From contig NZ_JABXKP010000087.1 in NCBI RefSeq assembly GCF_017114985.1, positions 1 through 64,000 on the forward strand: a stretch of 64,000 bases of DNA, in the 5' to 3' direction. Made by a program: the position numbers and the translations under genes. The stretch comes from Nostoc sp. JL33. Its GTDB lineage: Bacteria > Cyanobacteriota > Cyanobacteriia > Cyanobacteriales > Nostocaceae. This document shows, piece by piece, positions 37,393 through 46,922 of the stretch. The notes beneath the pieces were generated by a model. It did not search any database and had not been told where the DNA came from. It saw only the letters and a list, made by a program, of their open reading frames with translations. Every line of letters starts with the position of its first letter. Position 1 is the first letter of the stretch.

Positions 37393-38493
37393 TTAAAATT
37401 GATAAGTCTGGCTTATTACCTCTTCTATTGAACCTACGCAATGGAACATTTCTATTAGTTCATGGGATCTTGTTTTTCGCTTCGCCAGCAGTACTTTTAA
37501 CGGCGTTAAATAATCAACATCTGGATCATTTCCCAAGGCAATTTCGGCTGCTTGCAAGACTTTTGTCGCATTGGCGAAAATATCCTCGTTGTCAAAGCCT
37601 TCTTTTGCAGAAAGTTGGTGTAATGCTGCATCAGGTACAGTTGCTCTACCCAGCAAGGTTTCATCTAACACCAAACCTTTCAATAATGTCAGCAAAGCTG
37701 CATAGATAAAAAAATCATCACAACTATCACAAGCCTTAAATTCGATGCGTCCTACTTCAGCCGGAATGCGGGCGATTTTTGTTAAGGAAGGTAGGCTATT
37801 AATCAGTTGTTCCTGTTTTTGAACAAAAACCAGGGCAGCTGGTCTTTTTCCGGTTCTGATAAATGTTCGTACCGATAGCCCATCCCATAAACCTCCCTTA
37901 TAAAAAGGGGAACTATAACTAAAAGGGACGATATAGGGACTGTAATAAGTTAACTTTCTGCCAATATCAATCACACCTTCAGTAGATAAATCTGCCACTG
38001 AAATATTTAAATCTGGCCCGTATGACACCATGTGAATATTAGCAGTTTGCTCGTCAGGATAAGCCTCTAGCTGTTTGATTTCATAATCGTTTAATGGGGG
38101 TTGAGGTTCAAAAAGCGGATTGTAGGGATTAAAACTAACTAAAACTGGTGATAAACCAAAGTTAGCAGCAACCTCACGTAGTAAGCGAAAACTTTCTGAT
38201 AATTCAGTAATAGCGCCTTGAATATTAGCATGTATAGTTGTTCTAATTTCGATACCTTTAGCATGGCAGTCTATCACCTTATCGGAATCTGCAAATCTTT
38301 CAAATCCCTCAATGTACCATCTTTTCATCTTAATACCCGCATCCCCAACCCGTAGTTGAGGATAGTCACTGGGGTATGTAGGTAGCCTTTCAATAATTTG
38401 ATTGAAATCAGCAAACTTTGTGTGGGAAAAGTCAGCAAACTTTCCTTCTTTGTTTAGGAAAGCGACTTCATGCTCAATGCCAAATAAAAACAT
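37393..38493 (-). CDS. Glutamate-cysteine ligase-like protein
   Basis: A 366-residue protein with the glutamine synthetase-like fold pattern of GCS2-type ligases: FLFGIEHEVAFL at the N-terminus, IEIRTTIHANIQGAI, and VGRIEFKACDSCDD carrying the metal-binding Glu. The family makes gamma-glutamyl bonds, but members differ in substrate, so glutathione synthesis is not established; a canonical gshA-type enzyme is usually encoded elsewhere. The ATG start is well supported by GIEHE near the N-terminus. Confidence 0.75.
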   Translation of the reverse strand: MFLFGIEHEVAFLNKEGKFADFSHTKFADFNQIIERLPTYPSDYPQLRVGDAGIKMKRWYIEGFERFADSDKVIDCHAKGIEIRTTIHANIQGAITELSESFRLLREVAANFGLSPVLVSFNPYNPLFEPQPPLNDYEIKQLEAYPDEQTANIHMVSYGPDLNISVADLSTEGVIDIGRKLTYYSPYIVPFSYSSPFYKGGLWDGLSVRTFIRTGKRPAALVFVQKQEQLINSLPSLTKIARIPAEVGRIEFKACDSCDDFFIYAALLTLLKGLVLDETLLGRATVPDAALHQLSAKEGFDNEDIFANATKVLQAAEIALGNDPDVDYLTPLKVLLAKRKTRSHELIEMFHCVGSIEEVISQTYQF

Positions 38494-39525
38494 TATGTAT
38501 ACCTTTATTGTTTATTGAAGTAAGTGCATACCGAGTTGTCGAGGATAGTTTCTCGTAAACAACAGCCTATCTGATAAAATTTCGTAGTAGTAAGTTGATA
38601 AAATTTGTAATCGATCGCTGTAATAATCTCAGATGATTTAGGCTCTACTATAATTGGATCTGCTGTCTGAAACTCAAAAATTCCAGCCCAGAGGGGAATT
38701 AGCAGTGTTTCTTAAATATGACGCTGAGGTTAACTTTAGTTTTATTCATGAATACCTCCACAACACGATGAAATCTTGCTTTTCACTTTAAGTAGAAAAG
38801 ATTCTCAAGATTACTCCCAGATGGATTTTACCTCAAGACCGACTGTTGCGATTTGAAAACTTCTCTGGTTTATCGTAAATTAAAGGGTTTAAGTCCCGCA
38901 ACGTTAACACGTAGCTCAAAGGCAGAGAGGCTCCGACTTTGCTCAGTTTCAGTCGAGGTAAGAGGATGTTTGAAAAGTCTAATTTATTACTAGCTCTAGC
39001 GATTATAAATCGCGGCTACACAGGTAAAACCCAGTTCCGTGGGTTAAAAACCTTGATTTATCGTTAGTCCACGCAGGTGGACGAGAGTTTGCGTAGTAGC
39101 GAATTTTATTCGCCCAATACTTTTCAAACATCCTCTAAGAGTCTCCTTATCTCAGAACTTGCACCAGTCCCCACGACCGCCTCAGAATGAATTCACCAGG
39201 CTTATAGCTAAAGTCTTTTAAAGAAGACTAAGTAAGGGTTGTAGTCCACTAAGCGTGGACTTGAGCTATAAGAAAAGAGAATAAATTTTTAGGCGGGATA
39301 GGCAGGTGCAAGATATAACTTATGTAACTCTCTTCTCTACAAGACGCGCAAGGGAGAATGCGTGAATGTGTGAATGCATAAATTGTTAAGTCTGTATGGA
39401 GCGATGCCCACGCCTGGCTACGCCGGAGCACTTTCTTGATTTTTCTGGGCTGCCCCTCCTATCTTCATAGTCACTAGGTAGGATAGCTTAGTATTGACTG
39501 AGGAAAGCTTGAGACGTAACGTTTT
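38494..39525. other. Long gene-free region with MITE
   Basis: About 1.03 kb without a believable coding frame. It contains the MITE at 38961-39136, paired sequences around AAGTCTTTTAAAGAAGACTA and TAGTCCACTAAGCGTGGACT at about 39208-39262 (the same hairpin type as in 61670-61790), and a CGATGCCCACGCCTGGCTAC repeat at about 39402. The final 45 nt form the leader of the next gene. Confidence 0.6.
38961..39136. mobile_element. MITE with perfect 18-bp inverted ends
   Basis: 176 bp between AGAGGATGTTTGAAAAGT (38961-38978) and ACTTTTCAAACATCCTCT (39119-39136). The interior includes CCCAGTTCCGTGGGTTAAAA and AGTCCACGCAGGTGGAC hairpins and TTGCGTAGTAGCGAATTTTA. Relatives without both ends are at 18132, 57530 and 63534. 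Confidence 0.9.
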
Positions 39526-40203
39526 ATGACAAGTACCGTTCAATCCCCCTACAGCAGCGAACAAATTGCCGCTTGGTTGCGTGGACTGCTCACCATTGCT
39601 TGGGCAGATGGTAATTTTGATGCCCAAGAACAGGAATTAATTACCAGCATCACAAAAGATGAATTAGCTTTTGGGATTAAATGGGACTCACTAGAGGTAA
39701 TTACGCCAGAGGAATTAGCCGCAGCGTTGGCTAAAGGTACGCCAGCATCGGAAAATTTCTTAAGGACAGCAGTGATGGTAGCGATCGCAGATGGTATCTA
39801 TTCTGATTGCGAAGATCAGGTTATGCAACAATTCTGCCAAGCCTTAGAACAGCCGGAGAATTTACTGGAAGCCTTGCGCCACACCCTGGAACACCCACAG
39901 CAAATTAACTTAACAATCCCTAGCCCTAGGCTTACGAAGCGTCAAATTAATGCACTACACCCCCTGCGTGAGTGGCTGGATGGGCTAGATATCCAAGACC
40001 CCAGAGTAGCCCGCTTTTTGTGTAAAATGATTCCCTCCCAGTGTCCCTTTGAGCGGGATGTCACCCTATTTGGACGCAAGATTGTCCACATCCCGCCGAT
40101 GTGTAAAATTAACCCGTTGTATGAGCAACTGGTGGGCTTACGTTTTCGCGCCCTCTGCTATCTGGCAGATAAATGCGGTGAAGATATTTCATCATATATT
40201 TAG
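39526..40203 (+). CDS. TerB-like / Mo-dependent nitrogenase C-terminal domain protein
   Basis: A 225-residue protein. The N-terminal ~110 residues resemble the TerB tellurite-resistance fold (LRGLLTIAWADGNFDAQEQE, AVMVAIADGIYSDCEDQ). The C-terminal ~85 residues match the Mo-nitro_C domain (RLTKRQINALHPLREWLDG, MIPSQCPFERDVTLFGRK, IPPMCKINPLYEQL). This combination is common in cyanobacteria and not restricted to nif clusters; despite the domain name no nitrogenase role is shown. It lies 75 nt upstream of obgE and may be cotranscribed. Confidence 0.88.
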   Translation: MTSTVQSPYSSEQIAAWLRGLLTIAWADGNFDAQEQELITSITKDELAFGIKWDSLEVITPEELAAALAKGTPASENFLRTAVMVAIADGIYSDCEDQVMQQFCQALEQPENLLEALRHTLEHPQQINLTIPSPRLTKRQINALHPLREWLDGLDIQDPRVARFLCKMIPSQCPFERDVTLFGRKIVHIPPMCKINPLYEQLVGLRFRALCYLADKCGEDISSYI

Positions 40204-40278
40204 TTAAAGTGATATAGTGAGAGGTTATAATTTTTAACTCCTAATTCCTAACTCCTCACTTTTCACTATTATTTAAGT

Positions 40279-41307
40279 ATGCAATTTATCGACCAAGCAG
40301 AAGTTGAAGTTGAAGCCGGTAAGGGCGGCGATGGTATTGTCGCCTTCCGGCGAGAGAAGTACGTGCCGACTGGTGGCCCCTCTGGTGGTAATGGGGGACG
40401 AGGTGGTTCGGTATTTTTCGTTGCCGACGAAAACCTGCAAACCTTGTTGGACTTCAGATACAACCATCGCTTTCAGGCAGAAAAGGGTACTCGTGGTGGG
40501 CCAAATAACTGCACTGGAGCAGCAGGAAAGGATTTGATCATCGAAGTTCCCTGTGGTACAACTATTTATGATGCTGAAACTGGCGAATTGCTGGGGGATT
40601 TAATTGAGCCTAAGCAGATTTTGCGGATTGCCCAAGGTGGTAAAGGCGGACTGGGAAATCAGCATTTCTTGAGTAACCGCAACCGCGCTCCAGAATACGC
40701 CCTCCCAGGATTACCAGGGGAAATAAAGCAGCTGCGCCTGGAGTTAAAACTTTTGGCAGAAGTGGGGATTATTGGCTTACCAAATGCTGGTAAATCCACT
40801 CTAATTTCATCTTTATCTGCGGCACGTCCAAAAATCGCAGACTACCCATTCACTACCCTGATCCCCAACTTGGGTGTAGTGCGGAAACCTACTGGCGATG
40901 GTACTGTTTTCGCCGACATTCCCGGACTAATTGAGGGAGCAGCCCACGGGGCAGGGCTGGGACATGATTTCTTGCGCCATATCGAGCGCACGCGGGTACT
41001 ACTTCACCTAATTGATGCCACTAGTGATGATGTGGTTAGAGACTATAACATAATTAAGCAAGAATTACAAGCTTATGGACAGGGTTTAGCAGAACGTCCG
41101 CAAATTTTGGCGCTGAACAAAATTGATGCAGTTGATCGGGAAACTGTGAATTTGGAGGCGTTAGCTACCCAACTTAATCATCTCTCCTACGCACCAGTGT
41201 TTGTGATTTCAGCCGTTACTCGCACCGGCTTAGAGCCAATGTTACAAGAAATTTGGGGAATTCTCGACCAAATGAAGGTTGCCCAAGAAGTGGAGGTATT
41301 TAGCTGA
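40279..41307 (+). CDS. obgE: Obg-family ribosome-associated GTPase
   Basis: A 342-residue GTPase: Gly-rich Obg domain (residues ~1-158, [19 protein letters not shown]), then G1 [10 protein letters not shown]3 DIPGL, G4 NKID and G5 SAVTRTG. Obg/CgtA acts in 50S ribosome assembly and the stringent response and is usually essential. Like other cyanobacterial members it lacks the C-terminal OCT domain. Short repeat (CCTAATTCCTAACTCCTCAC) lies just before it. Confidence 0.97.
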   Translation: MQFIDQAEVEVEAGKGGDGIVAFRREKYVPTGGPSGGNGGRGGSVFFVADENLQTLLDFRYNHRFQAEKGTRGGPNNCTGAAGKDLIIEVPCGTTIYDAETGELLGDLIEPKQILRIAQGGKGGLGNQHFLSNRNRAPEYALPGLPGEIKQLRLELKLLAEVGIIGLPNAGKSTLISSLSAARPKIADYPFTTLIPNLGVVRKPTGDGTVFADIPGLIEGAAHGAGLGHDFLRHIERTRVLLHLIDATSDDVVRDYNIIKQELQAYGQGLAERPQILALNKIDAVDRETVNLEALATQLNHLSYAPVFVISAVTRTGLEPMLQEIWGILDQMKVAQEVEVFS

Positions 41308-41337
41308 CGAAATAATCAGGAATTATCTTCAGGTGTC

Positions 41338-43986
41338 CTAGACCAGGGGAATCTTAATTACAAACTCAGCGCCTTGTCCTGGCTGCGAAATACATTCTAA
41401 GGAACCACCATGTCTTTCTGTAATGATCTGGTAGCTGATGGCAAGCCCCATCCCGGTACCTTTGCCGATGGGCTTGGTGGTAAAGAAGGGGTCAAATAGT
41501 TGATTTTTAACATCTTCTGGGATTCCGAATCCATTGTCGGCAATCCTAATTATTAGCTGATTTAGCTCCAGTAGTTGGGTGCAAATGCGAATTGTCGGAA
41601 TTGGGAATTGGGCATTGGGCATTGGGCATTGGTTATCCCCATTATCTCCCTTGCCTCCCTCATCCCCCTCATCCCTTATCCCCACTCCCTCTTCTAAAGC
41701 ATCGATCGCATTTGACAAAATATTCATGAATACTTGGTTTAGCTGGCCAGCGTAACATTCAACCGGCGGTAGTTTGCCGTATTCTTTGATTATTTGAATT
41801 GTCGCGCGCTGGTCATTAGTCTTGAAGCGGCTTTGCAAAATCATCAGAGTACTGTCGATTCCCTCATGGATATCAACAGCTTTCATTTCGGCTTCATCTA
41901 AGCGCGAAAAAGTTCGCAGGGAAAGCACAATCTCTCGAATGCGGACTGCACCAACTTTCATTGAGTTTAGTAATTGTGGCAAGTCAGACTTCAAAAAGTC
42001 CAGTTCGATTAGCTCTGCAAAATCCTCAATTTCTGGCACAGGTTGAGGATAATGACTTTGGTAGAGTTGCAAAAGTGAAAGTAAATCTTGGGTGTATTCC
42101 TTGGCAGGAGTGAGGTTGCCATAGATAAAATTCACCGGGTTGTTAATTTCGTGTGCGACTCCTGCGACTAGTTGACCCAAGCTGGACATTTTTTCGCTTT
42201 GAATTAACTGAGTCTGGGTGCGTTGAAGTTCGCGGAGTGTTTCTCTGAGGTCTTGGGCTTGTTGTCGTAGTTGCGCTTCCGATTTTAGCAGGGCTTCCTT
42301 GGCTTGTTTAGGTTCTGTGATGTCCCTAGCAATAGCTACCTGACAGAAAGGCTCTCCTGTTTCAGGATGTTTAACCATAAACATGCTGCAATCAGTGGGA
42401 ATTTCTATACCTGTTTGAAAATGTCTATGGCGAAACTCGCCTTGCCAAAAACCATGTTGAGATATCAAAGGAATAATTTGTTGCTGAAACTCTGCAAAAG
42501 CTTTTGGTGAATGAAAATCAATTATTGACTTGGTTTTGGCTGCTTCCAGGCTACTAATTCCCACCATCTTGAGTCCGGCGGGGTTCACATGGAGAATTTG
42601 CCCTTCCATTGAAGCAATGCCAATAAAGTCGCTGCTGTTTTCAATCAACGCTACAAATTTTTGCTGTTCCTCTTCAGCTCGTTTGCGTTCTGTGATGTCC
42701 AGCACCATTGAGGCAACGCCAATCACCTGGCCATCAGGAGCCACTAACGGGTTGTTATACCACTCACAGACCATCGTCCTGCCATCTTTAGTAACGTTCT
42801 CGTTGACACTAAAACTTCCTCCACGTTGGGTTAACAGGGCGGTGATAATCTCATTTACGTGCTTTCTAACGTTTTCAGGTACTATGATCTCAAAAGAATT
42901 CCCCAGCATTTCCTCTGTGGTGTATCCAAAGATTCTTTCTGCTGCCCGATTCCATGTCTGAATCTCAAAGTTGGTATTCCATTCAATAATGGCTAAAGGT
43001 GTTTGTTCAACCAGCAACGCCAGCCTTTGCTGTGAAGCCCTGAGTTCTGCCTCTGCTTGCTTGTATTCGGTAATGTCGCGATAATACCAAATCCTACCGT
43101 AATAGTCTCCTAAAAATGATGTGTCACCACAAACTCCTTGGTGTTTACGCACGGGTGCAGAATAGCGGTCAAAAATCTTTCCAGATTTCAGGAAAATTTC
43201 ATCACGGCTGCTTTCCTCTACATGCTGGGAAAGATACTCCACCTTAGCCAGAAATTCGTCTGGATTAATTAGTTGGTCTAGTACCCATCCCAGGAGTTGG
43301 CGATCGTCCCGCGTTTGGAGCACTACCGCAGGAATTTGCCATAGCTGGGAGAATTTCTGATTAAATGATGTAACTTGACGATTTTCATCAATAATCAGAA
43401 TTCCGTCGATAGAAGCTTCTTGTTGAGCTTGCAGTAAAGCATTAATCCGGTGTAAGTCTGACTCTGCTTGCCGGTCTGGTTTTTCCAGGGTTTCCGGAAG
43501 TGCCTCGCTCTTTTGCATGAGTTTAGTAAGCTCAGTAACTCTGCCAGTCACATCCAGAACATTCCCGGCTTCATTCTGTAAAATGATGTCTCGAATACTA
43601 CCTACCAGAAATTTATTACCAGTCTCATCCTGAAAGCAAGACTTTTTTGTAGAGATGAGATGGGTTATACCCTGAGCATCGGTAAAAAGATCCTGGTTCT
43701 CATTAGTAATATTTGCGGTGAAAACCAGTTCATCTTTTTGCCGGAACACATCAGCTTCTGCTTGAGGAAAAAAATCATAGTCTGACTTGCCAATTAATTC
43801 TTCTCGGCTATGACCGACGAAATCACAGTAGGTATCGTTAAGTAATACCCAGCGATGTTGACGGTCTTTGACAAAAATTGGGTCAGATATGCCATTGATC
43901 ATCTGATGTAGAAACGCCAGGGAGAAATTTTGCTGCTGCGTGTTTTGTTTTTGCGCGGGGTTATCTAAGAATCTAGGATGGTTCAT
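41338..43986 (-). CDS. Multi-PAS sensor histidine kinase
   Basis: An 882-residue soluble kinase with about four PAS domains (starts near 22, 185, 325 and 450; e.g. GISDPIFVKDRQHRWVLLND, IIEWNTNFEIQTWNRAAER), a coiled-coil linker, HisKA with VAGVAHEINNPVNF and HATPase (MNILSNAIDALEEG, IRIADNGFGIPE, GTGMGLAISY). A low-complexity insert at ~766-797, encoded by heptamer tandem repeats, separates the N box from the next strand; it is in frame, so the protein may still fold. No partner regulator is adjacent. Confidence 0.93.
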   Translation of the reverse strand: MNHPRFLDNPAQKQNTQQQNFSLAFLHQMINGISDPIFVKDRQHRWVLLNDTYCDFVGHSREELIGKSDYDFFPQAEADVFRQKDELVFTANITNENQDLFTDAQGITHLISTKKSCFQDETGNKFLVGSIRDIILQNEAGNVLDVTGRVTELTKLMQKSEALPETLEKPDRQAESDLHRINALLQAQQEASIDGILIIDENRQVTSFNQKFSQLWQIPAVVLQTRDDRQLLGWVLDQLINPDEFLAKVEYLSQHVEESSRDEIFLKSGKIFDRYSAPVRKHQGVCGDTSFLGDYYGRIWYYRDITEYKQAEAELRASQQRLALLVEQTPLAIIEWNTNFEIQTWNRAAERIFGYTTEEMLGNSFEIIVPENVRKHVNEIITALLTQRGGSFSVNENVTKDGRTMVCEWYNNPLVAPDGQVIGVASMVLDITERKRAEEEQQKFVALIENSSDFIGIASMEGQILHVNPAGLKMVGISSLEAAKTKSIIDFHSPKAFAEFQQQIIPLISQHGFWQGEFRHRHFQTGIEIPTDCSMFMVKHPETGEPFCQVAIARDITEPKQAKEALLKSEAQLRQQAQDLRETLRELQRTQTQLIQSEKMSSLGQLVAGVAHEINNPVNFIYGNLTPAKEYTQDLLSLLQLYQSHYPQPVPEIEDFAELIELDFLKSDLPQLLNSMKVGAVRIREIVLSLRTFSRLDEAEMKAVDIHEGIDSTLMILQSRFKTNDQRATIQIIKEYGKLPPVECYAGQLNQVFMNILSNAIDALEEGVGIRDEGDEGGKGDNGDNQCPMPNAQFPIPTIRICTQLLELNQLIIRIADNGFGIPEDVKNQLFDPFFTTKPIGKGTGMGLAISYQIITERHGGSLECISQPGQGAEFVIKIPLV
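41597..41690. repeat. Heptamer repeats inside the kinase ATPase domain
   Basis: On the plus strand GGAATTG twice and GGCATTG three times (41597-41631), followed by CATCCCC/CATCCCT-like units to ~41690. In the minus-strand protein this reads NQCPMPNAQFPIP preceded by Asp/Gly-rich residues. Confidence 0.85.
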
Positions 43987-44433
43987 ACCCGAATTTATCT
44001 CTAAAATTGAGCAATAAAGAAACCTCTAAGAAGGTTTTACTACGCAAAACCGTCCCTCTCCGACTCGGAGAGGGACAGACTTGAACGAAAGTTCAAGACA
44101 GGGAGAGGTTTGTCGAACTCACGTTTATTTAGCTCCCTGTGTATCAGCATGAGTAGTATTTATTATTCCCAGATTAAATACGGATGCAACAACCAAACCA
44201 ATCTCTAACTTTTAGTGTTTGCACGGGATTGGGGACTAGGGACTAGGAAGATTTTATTCTCTACGGGCACAAAGACAGACTAGCGATGCCTGCTTTGGGC
44301 TATGCCAACGCATTGATCAACTGTGGCGTGGCTTTTTTGATTAGCATGATTGATACAAATGCTTAAAAGCCTTGCTTGCTGGTAAAAAAACGGAGTTAGA
44401 CTAGAACCACAGGGTAACAATCAGAGGAATATT
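43987..44433. other. Gene-free region with twin hairpins
   Basis: About 450 nt between the divergent kinase and vWA genes. It holds a perfect 12-bp stem GTCCCTCTCCGA/TCGGAGAGGGAC (44052-44076), then CTTGAAC-GAAA-GTTCAAG (44080-44097). The rest is AT-rich with the presumed vWA promoter. Confidence 0.65.
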
Positions 44434-45039
44434 ATGATGAGCGATCGCGACTATACACTAATCATTGATAAAAGCGGTAGTATGTCCACACCCGACCAAG
44501 TGGGTGGTAGAAGTAGATGGGAGATCGCCCAAGAGTCTACTCTCGCCTTGGCAAGAAAGGCCGAACAGTTTGACCCCGATGGCATCACCGTTTACGTGTT
44601 TTCCGGTAGATTTAAACGCTACGATGATGTCACCTCAGCCAAAGTCGCCCAGATATTTCTCGAAAATGACCCTGCTGGGACAACAAACTTAGCAGGTGTA
44701 CTTCAGGATGCACTTAATAACTACTTTCAACGCAAAGCAGCCGGCAAAGCGAAGCCAAACGGAGAGACAATTTTAGTGATCACCGATGGTGAACCAGACG
44801 ATCGCAAGGCTGTGTTTGAAGTCATCATTCATGCGACTCGCCAAATGGAACGTGATGAAGAATTAGCAATTTCGATCATTCAAGTAGGTTCAGATGCTCA
44901 AGCAACTAAGTTCCTCAAAGCTTTGGATGACCAGTTGCAAAGTGTCGGTGCTAAATTTGATATTTGCGATACCGTCACTTTAGACGACTTAGAAGAAATG
45001 AGTCTTGTAGATGTATTGAGCAACGCAATAACTGATTAA
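44434..45039 (+). CDS. vWA domain protein (first of a tandem pair)
   Basis: A 201-residue single-domain von Willebrand A protein with a full MIDAS: DKSGSM, the Thr of AGTTNLAG, and the ITDGEPDD Asp. It has no signal or membrane segment, so it is cytoplasmic. It is about 75 percent identical by eye to the next protein, a recent tandem duplication. AGAGGA precedes ATG. In bacteria, small intracellular vWA proteins bind partner proteins through a metal-bridged acidic residue; the likely local partner is the coiled-coil protein at 45719. Confidence 0.88.
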   Translation: MMSDRDYTLIIDKSGSMSTPDQVGGRSRWEIAQESTLALARKAEQFDPDGITVYVFSGRFKRYDDVTSAKVAQIFLENDPAGTTNLAGVLQDALNNYFQRKAAGKAKPNGETILVITDGEPDDRKAVFEVIIHATRQMERDEELAISIIQVGSDAQATKFLKALDDQLQSVGAKFDICDTVTLDDLEEMSLVDVLSNAITD

Positions 45040-45086
45040 TGCGTTGATCGCCGCAGTCTAGTAAATATTAACTGGAGAATTGAAGA

Positions 45087-45692
45087 ATGCTAGAAAATCG
45101 TGACTATACCTTGATTATCGACAAAAGCGGCAGCATGGCCACCCAAGATCAAAAGGGTGGTAGAAGTAGATGGCTTGCAGCCCAGGAATCTACTTTAGCT
45201 TTAGCTAGTAAGTGTGAGCAATTTGACCCAGATGGCATCACTATTTATGTATTTTCTGGTAGATTTAAGCGATACGAAAATGTGACATCCAGCATAGTAC
45301 CGCAAATTTTTCGAGAAAATGACCCCTCTGGTACAACTGATTTGGCAGGTGTGTTAAAACACGCAACTGATGATTACTTACAACGCAAAGCAGCCGGTCA
45401 AACAAAGCCAAATGGTGAAACAATTTTAGTGGTTACTGATGGTGAACCGGACGATCGCAAAGCAGTAATGAAGGTGATTATTGAAGCTTCTCGGCGCATC
45501 GATCGAGACGAAGAACTAGCTATTTCCTTCATTCAAGTCGGCACAGATCCGCAAGCTACCCGCTTCCTCAAAGTCTTAGACGATGAACTTCAAGGTGCTG
45601 GTGCTAAGTTTGATATTTGTGACACAATTACTATGGAAGATATGGAAGATTTGAGTCTATCGGAAGTGTTGCTCAATGCCATTAATGACTAG
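45087..45692 (+). CDS. vWA domain protein (second of a tandem pair)
   Basis: A 201-residue paralogue of the upstream protein with the same length and MIDAS residues (DKSGSM, SGTTDLAG, VTDGEPDD). Differences cluster in surface positions (e.g. MATQDQKG for MSTPDQVG). GGAG lies upstream of ATG. The 47-nt spacing and the following gene 26 nt downstream indicate a three-gene operon. Confidence 0.88.
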   Translation: MLENRDYTLIIDKSGSMATQDQKGGRSRWLAAQESTLALASKCEQFDPDGITIYVFSGRFKRYENVTSSIVPQIFRENDPSGTTDLAGVLKHATDDYLQRKAAGQTKPNGETILVVTDGEPDDRKAVMKVIIEASRRIDRDEELAISFIQVGTDPQATRFLKVLDDELQGAGAKFDICDTITMEDMEDLSLSEVLLNAIND

Positions 45693-45718
45693 CTCTACTA
45701 TTTATAGGAATTGCAAAA

Positions 45719-46111
45719 ATGGATTCCATTGATAAGCTGTTAGCTCAACTCCAAACTGAATACAAAGAAGTACAACCAGAACAGCAGTCAAAATCAGCCA
45801 CAGCCAAATCCTTTATCCCACCATCGCCAAAGTCGGCATCTTTAATGGATAATCTTTTGGCAGAACTTAAGGCTGATTTTGCAGAAGAAGATGCTGCTAT
45901 TGAGTTAAAAAGACACCAAGAACTAGAACAAGAACGAATTCGACAAGAACAACTCAAAGCCAAACAACTAGAGGTTTTGCAAGTGCAGGCAAAAGAATGG
46001 TTAGCCAAAGTAGATCCACTTTCATCCGAAGGACTTTGGTTTGAAAGGTTTGCTGAAAGTTATTCCTCAAAATTAGAGGCAGCGATTGAATATTTAAGAA
46101 GCAATGATTAA
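45719..46111 (+). CDS. Coiled-coil protein downstream of the vWA pair
   Basis: A 130-residue protein with two short similar motifs, SIDKLLAQLQTEYKE at the N-terminus and LMDNLLAELKADFAE near residue 42, then a Glu/Gln/Arg-rich coiled coil (HQELEQERIRQEQLKAKQ) and a C-terminal helical part (SSEGLWFERFAESYSSKLE). I recognise no named family. The two LLA-L acidic motifs could each dock one vWA protein, which is inference. Operon position supports a shared function. Confidence 0.7.
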   Translation: MDSIDKLLAQLQTEYKEVQPEQQSKSATAKSFIPPSPKSASLMDNLLAELKADFAEEDAAIELKRHQELEQERIRQEQLKAKQLEVLQVQAKEWLAKVDPLSSEGLWFERFAESYSSKLEAAIEYLRSND

Positions 46112-46207
46112 AATAATTCGTAATTCGGATAAATCTGCTAGCTAAAATTTCAAGTTAGCAATTATTATTTATTACTTCTAGCAATCCTAAATAAGTTACG
46201 AACAAAA

Positions 46208-46241
46208 AGATCCCCGACAACTTTTACGAAGTCGGGGATTT
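46208..46241. repeat. AGATCCCCGAC hairpin after the vWA operon
   Basis: Stem AGATCCCCGAC with GTCGGGGATTT, ~12-nt loop; a copy of the hairpin family at 31608. It lies 97 nt after the operon's last stop. Confidence 0.75.
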
Positions 46242-46284
46242 GAGCCTGTTGGTGGAGAGCAAATAAAATATGATCGCTATATGC

Positions 46285-46632
46285 TCAATATTGATGGTGA
46301 TTTCTTTGAGCGAAATGTTGAACAGCCCATTCATGCATCGCATAGAGAATTGGTTGCAAAGCCTCTCCTAAAGGCGTTAGAGAATATTCTACCTTGGGTG
46401 GAATTTGGGGATAAACTTCTCGATGAATAATGCCGTCTTCCTCCATTTCTCTGAGTTGCTGAGTCAGCATCTTTTGCGTAACTCCAGGTAAAGCCCGTTG
46501 CAACTGACCAAACCGTTTTACGCCAGTCATTAATTCTCTAATAATCAAAACTTTCCAGCGTCCGCCAATCACCTTTAGGGTAGTTTCTACCTCACAAGTC
46601 AGCCTGAGATGGTTTTCTGCTTCAGCTTTCAT
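46285..46632 (-). CDS. HxlR-family winged-helix regulator
   Basis: A 115-residue MarR/HxlR-type regulator: [21 protein letters not shown] with the usual Cys near the N-terminus, [20 protein letters not shown], and the wing [16 protein letters not shown]. HxlR proteins bind DNA as dimers and several sense redox or aldehyde signals through the N-terminal Cys. A TTG upstream at 46659 would add nine residues; ATG 46632 fits the family length. The target genes are unknown; divergence from its neighbours is not informative here. Confidence 0.9.
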   Translation of the reverse strand: MKAEAENHLRLTCEVETTLKVIGGRWKVLIIRELMTGVKRFGQLQRALPGVTQKMLTQQLREMEEDGIIHREVYPQIPPKVEYSLTPLGEALQPILYAMHEWAVQHFAQRNHHQY

Positions 46633-46759
46633 AGTTTTTTGTGGGAAGTACAGAGGCAAGACTTCCTGCCTTTCAAGCTAGATGTTGAATGTTCTCAACT
46701 TTTTTAACATTAGATACTCAAGGATATCTATAATTCAATACACTTGGGCTAGTGATATT

Positions 46760-46892
46760 TTACCCCGGAAGATCCCCCCAACCCCCCTTAAAAAGGGGGG
46801 CTTAATCCTTATTTTTTAAGGCTTGCTCTAATATCCCTCCTTTTTAAGGCTTGCTCTAATTCCCTCCTTTTTAAGGAGGGTTAGGGAGGATC
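46760..46892. repeat. Palindromic repeat block with a short tandem duplication
   Basis: Contains CCCCCTTAAAAAGGGGG, then two nearly identical ~29-nt units of TTTTTAAGGCTTGCTCTAAT followed by CCTCC, and a closing CTCCTTTTTAAGGAGGG stem. The duplication looks like slipped copying of a single repeat. Confidence 0.75.
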
Positions 46893-46922
46893 AAGCCTTA
46901 ACTAAACCGTATTGATCTATCA

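Noticed and set aside
38494-39525. A hidden small gene in the 1-kb gap
   Set aside because: Only short frames in MITE or hairpin sequence; none with a credible start and protein-like composition.
39418-39627. Minus-strand frame overlapping the TerB/Mo-nitro_C gene start
   Set aside because: Antisense to a real gene with poor protein composition.
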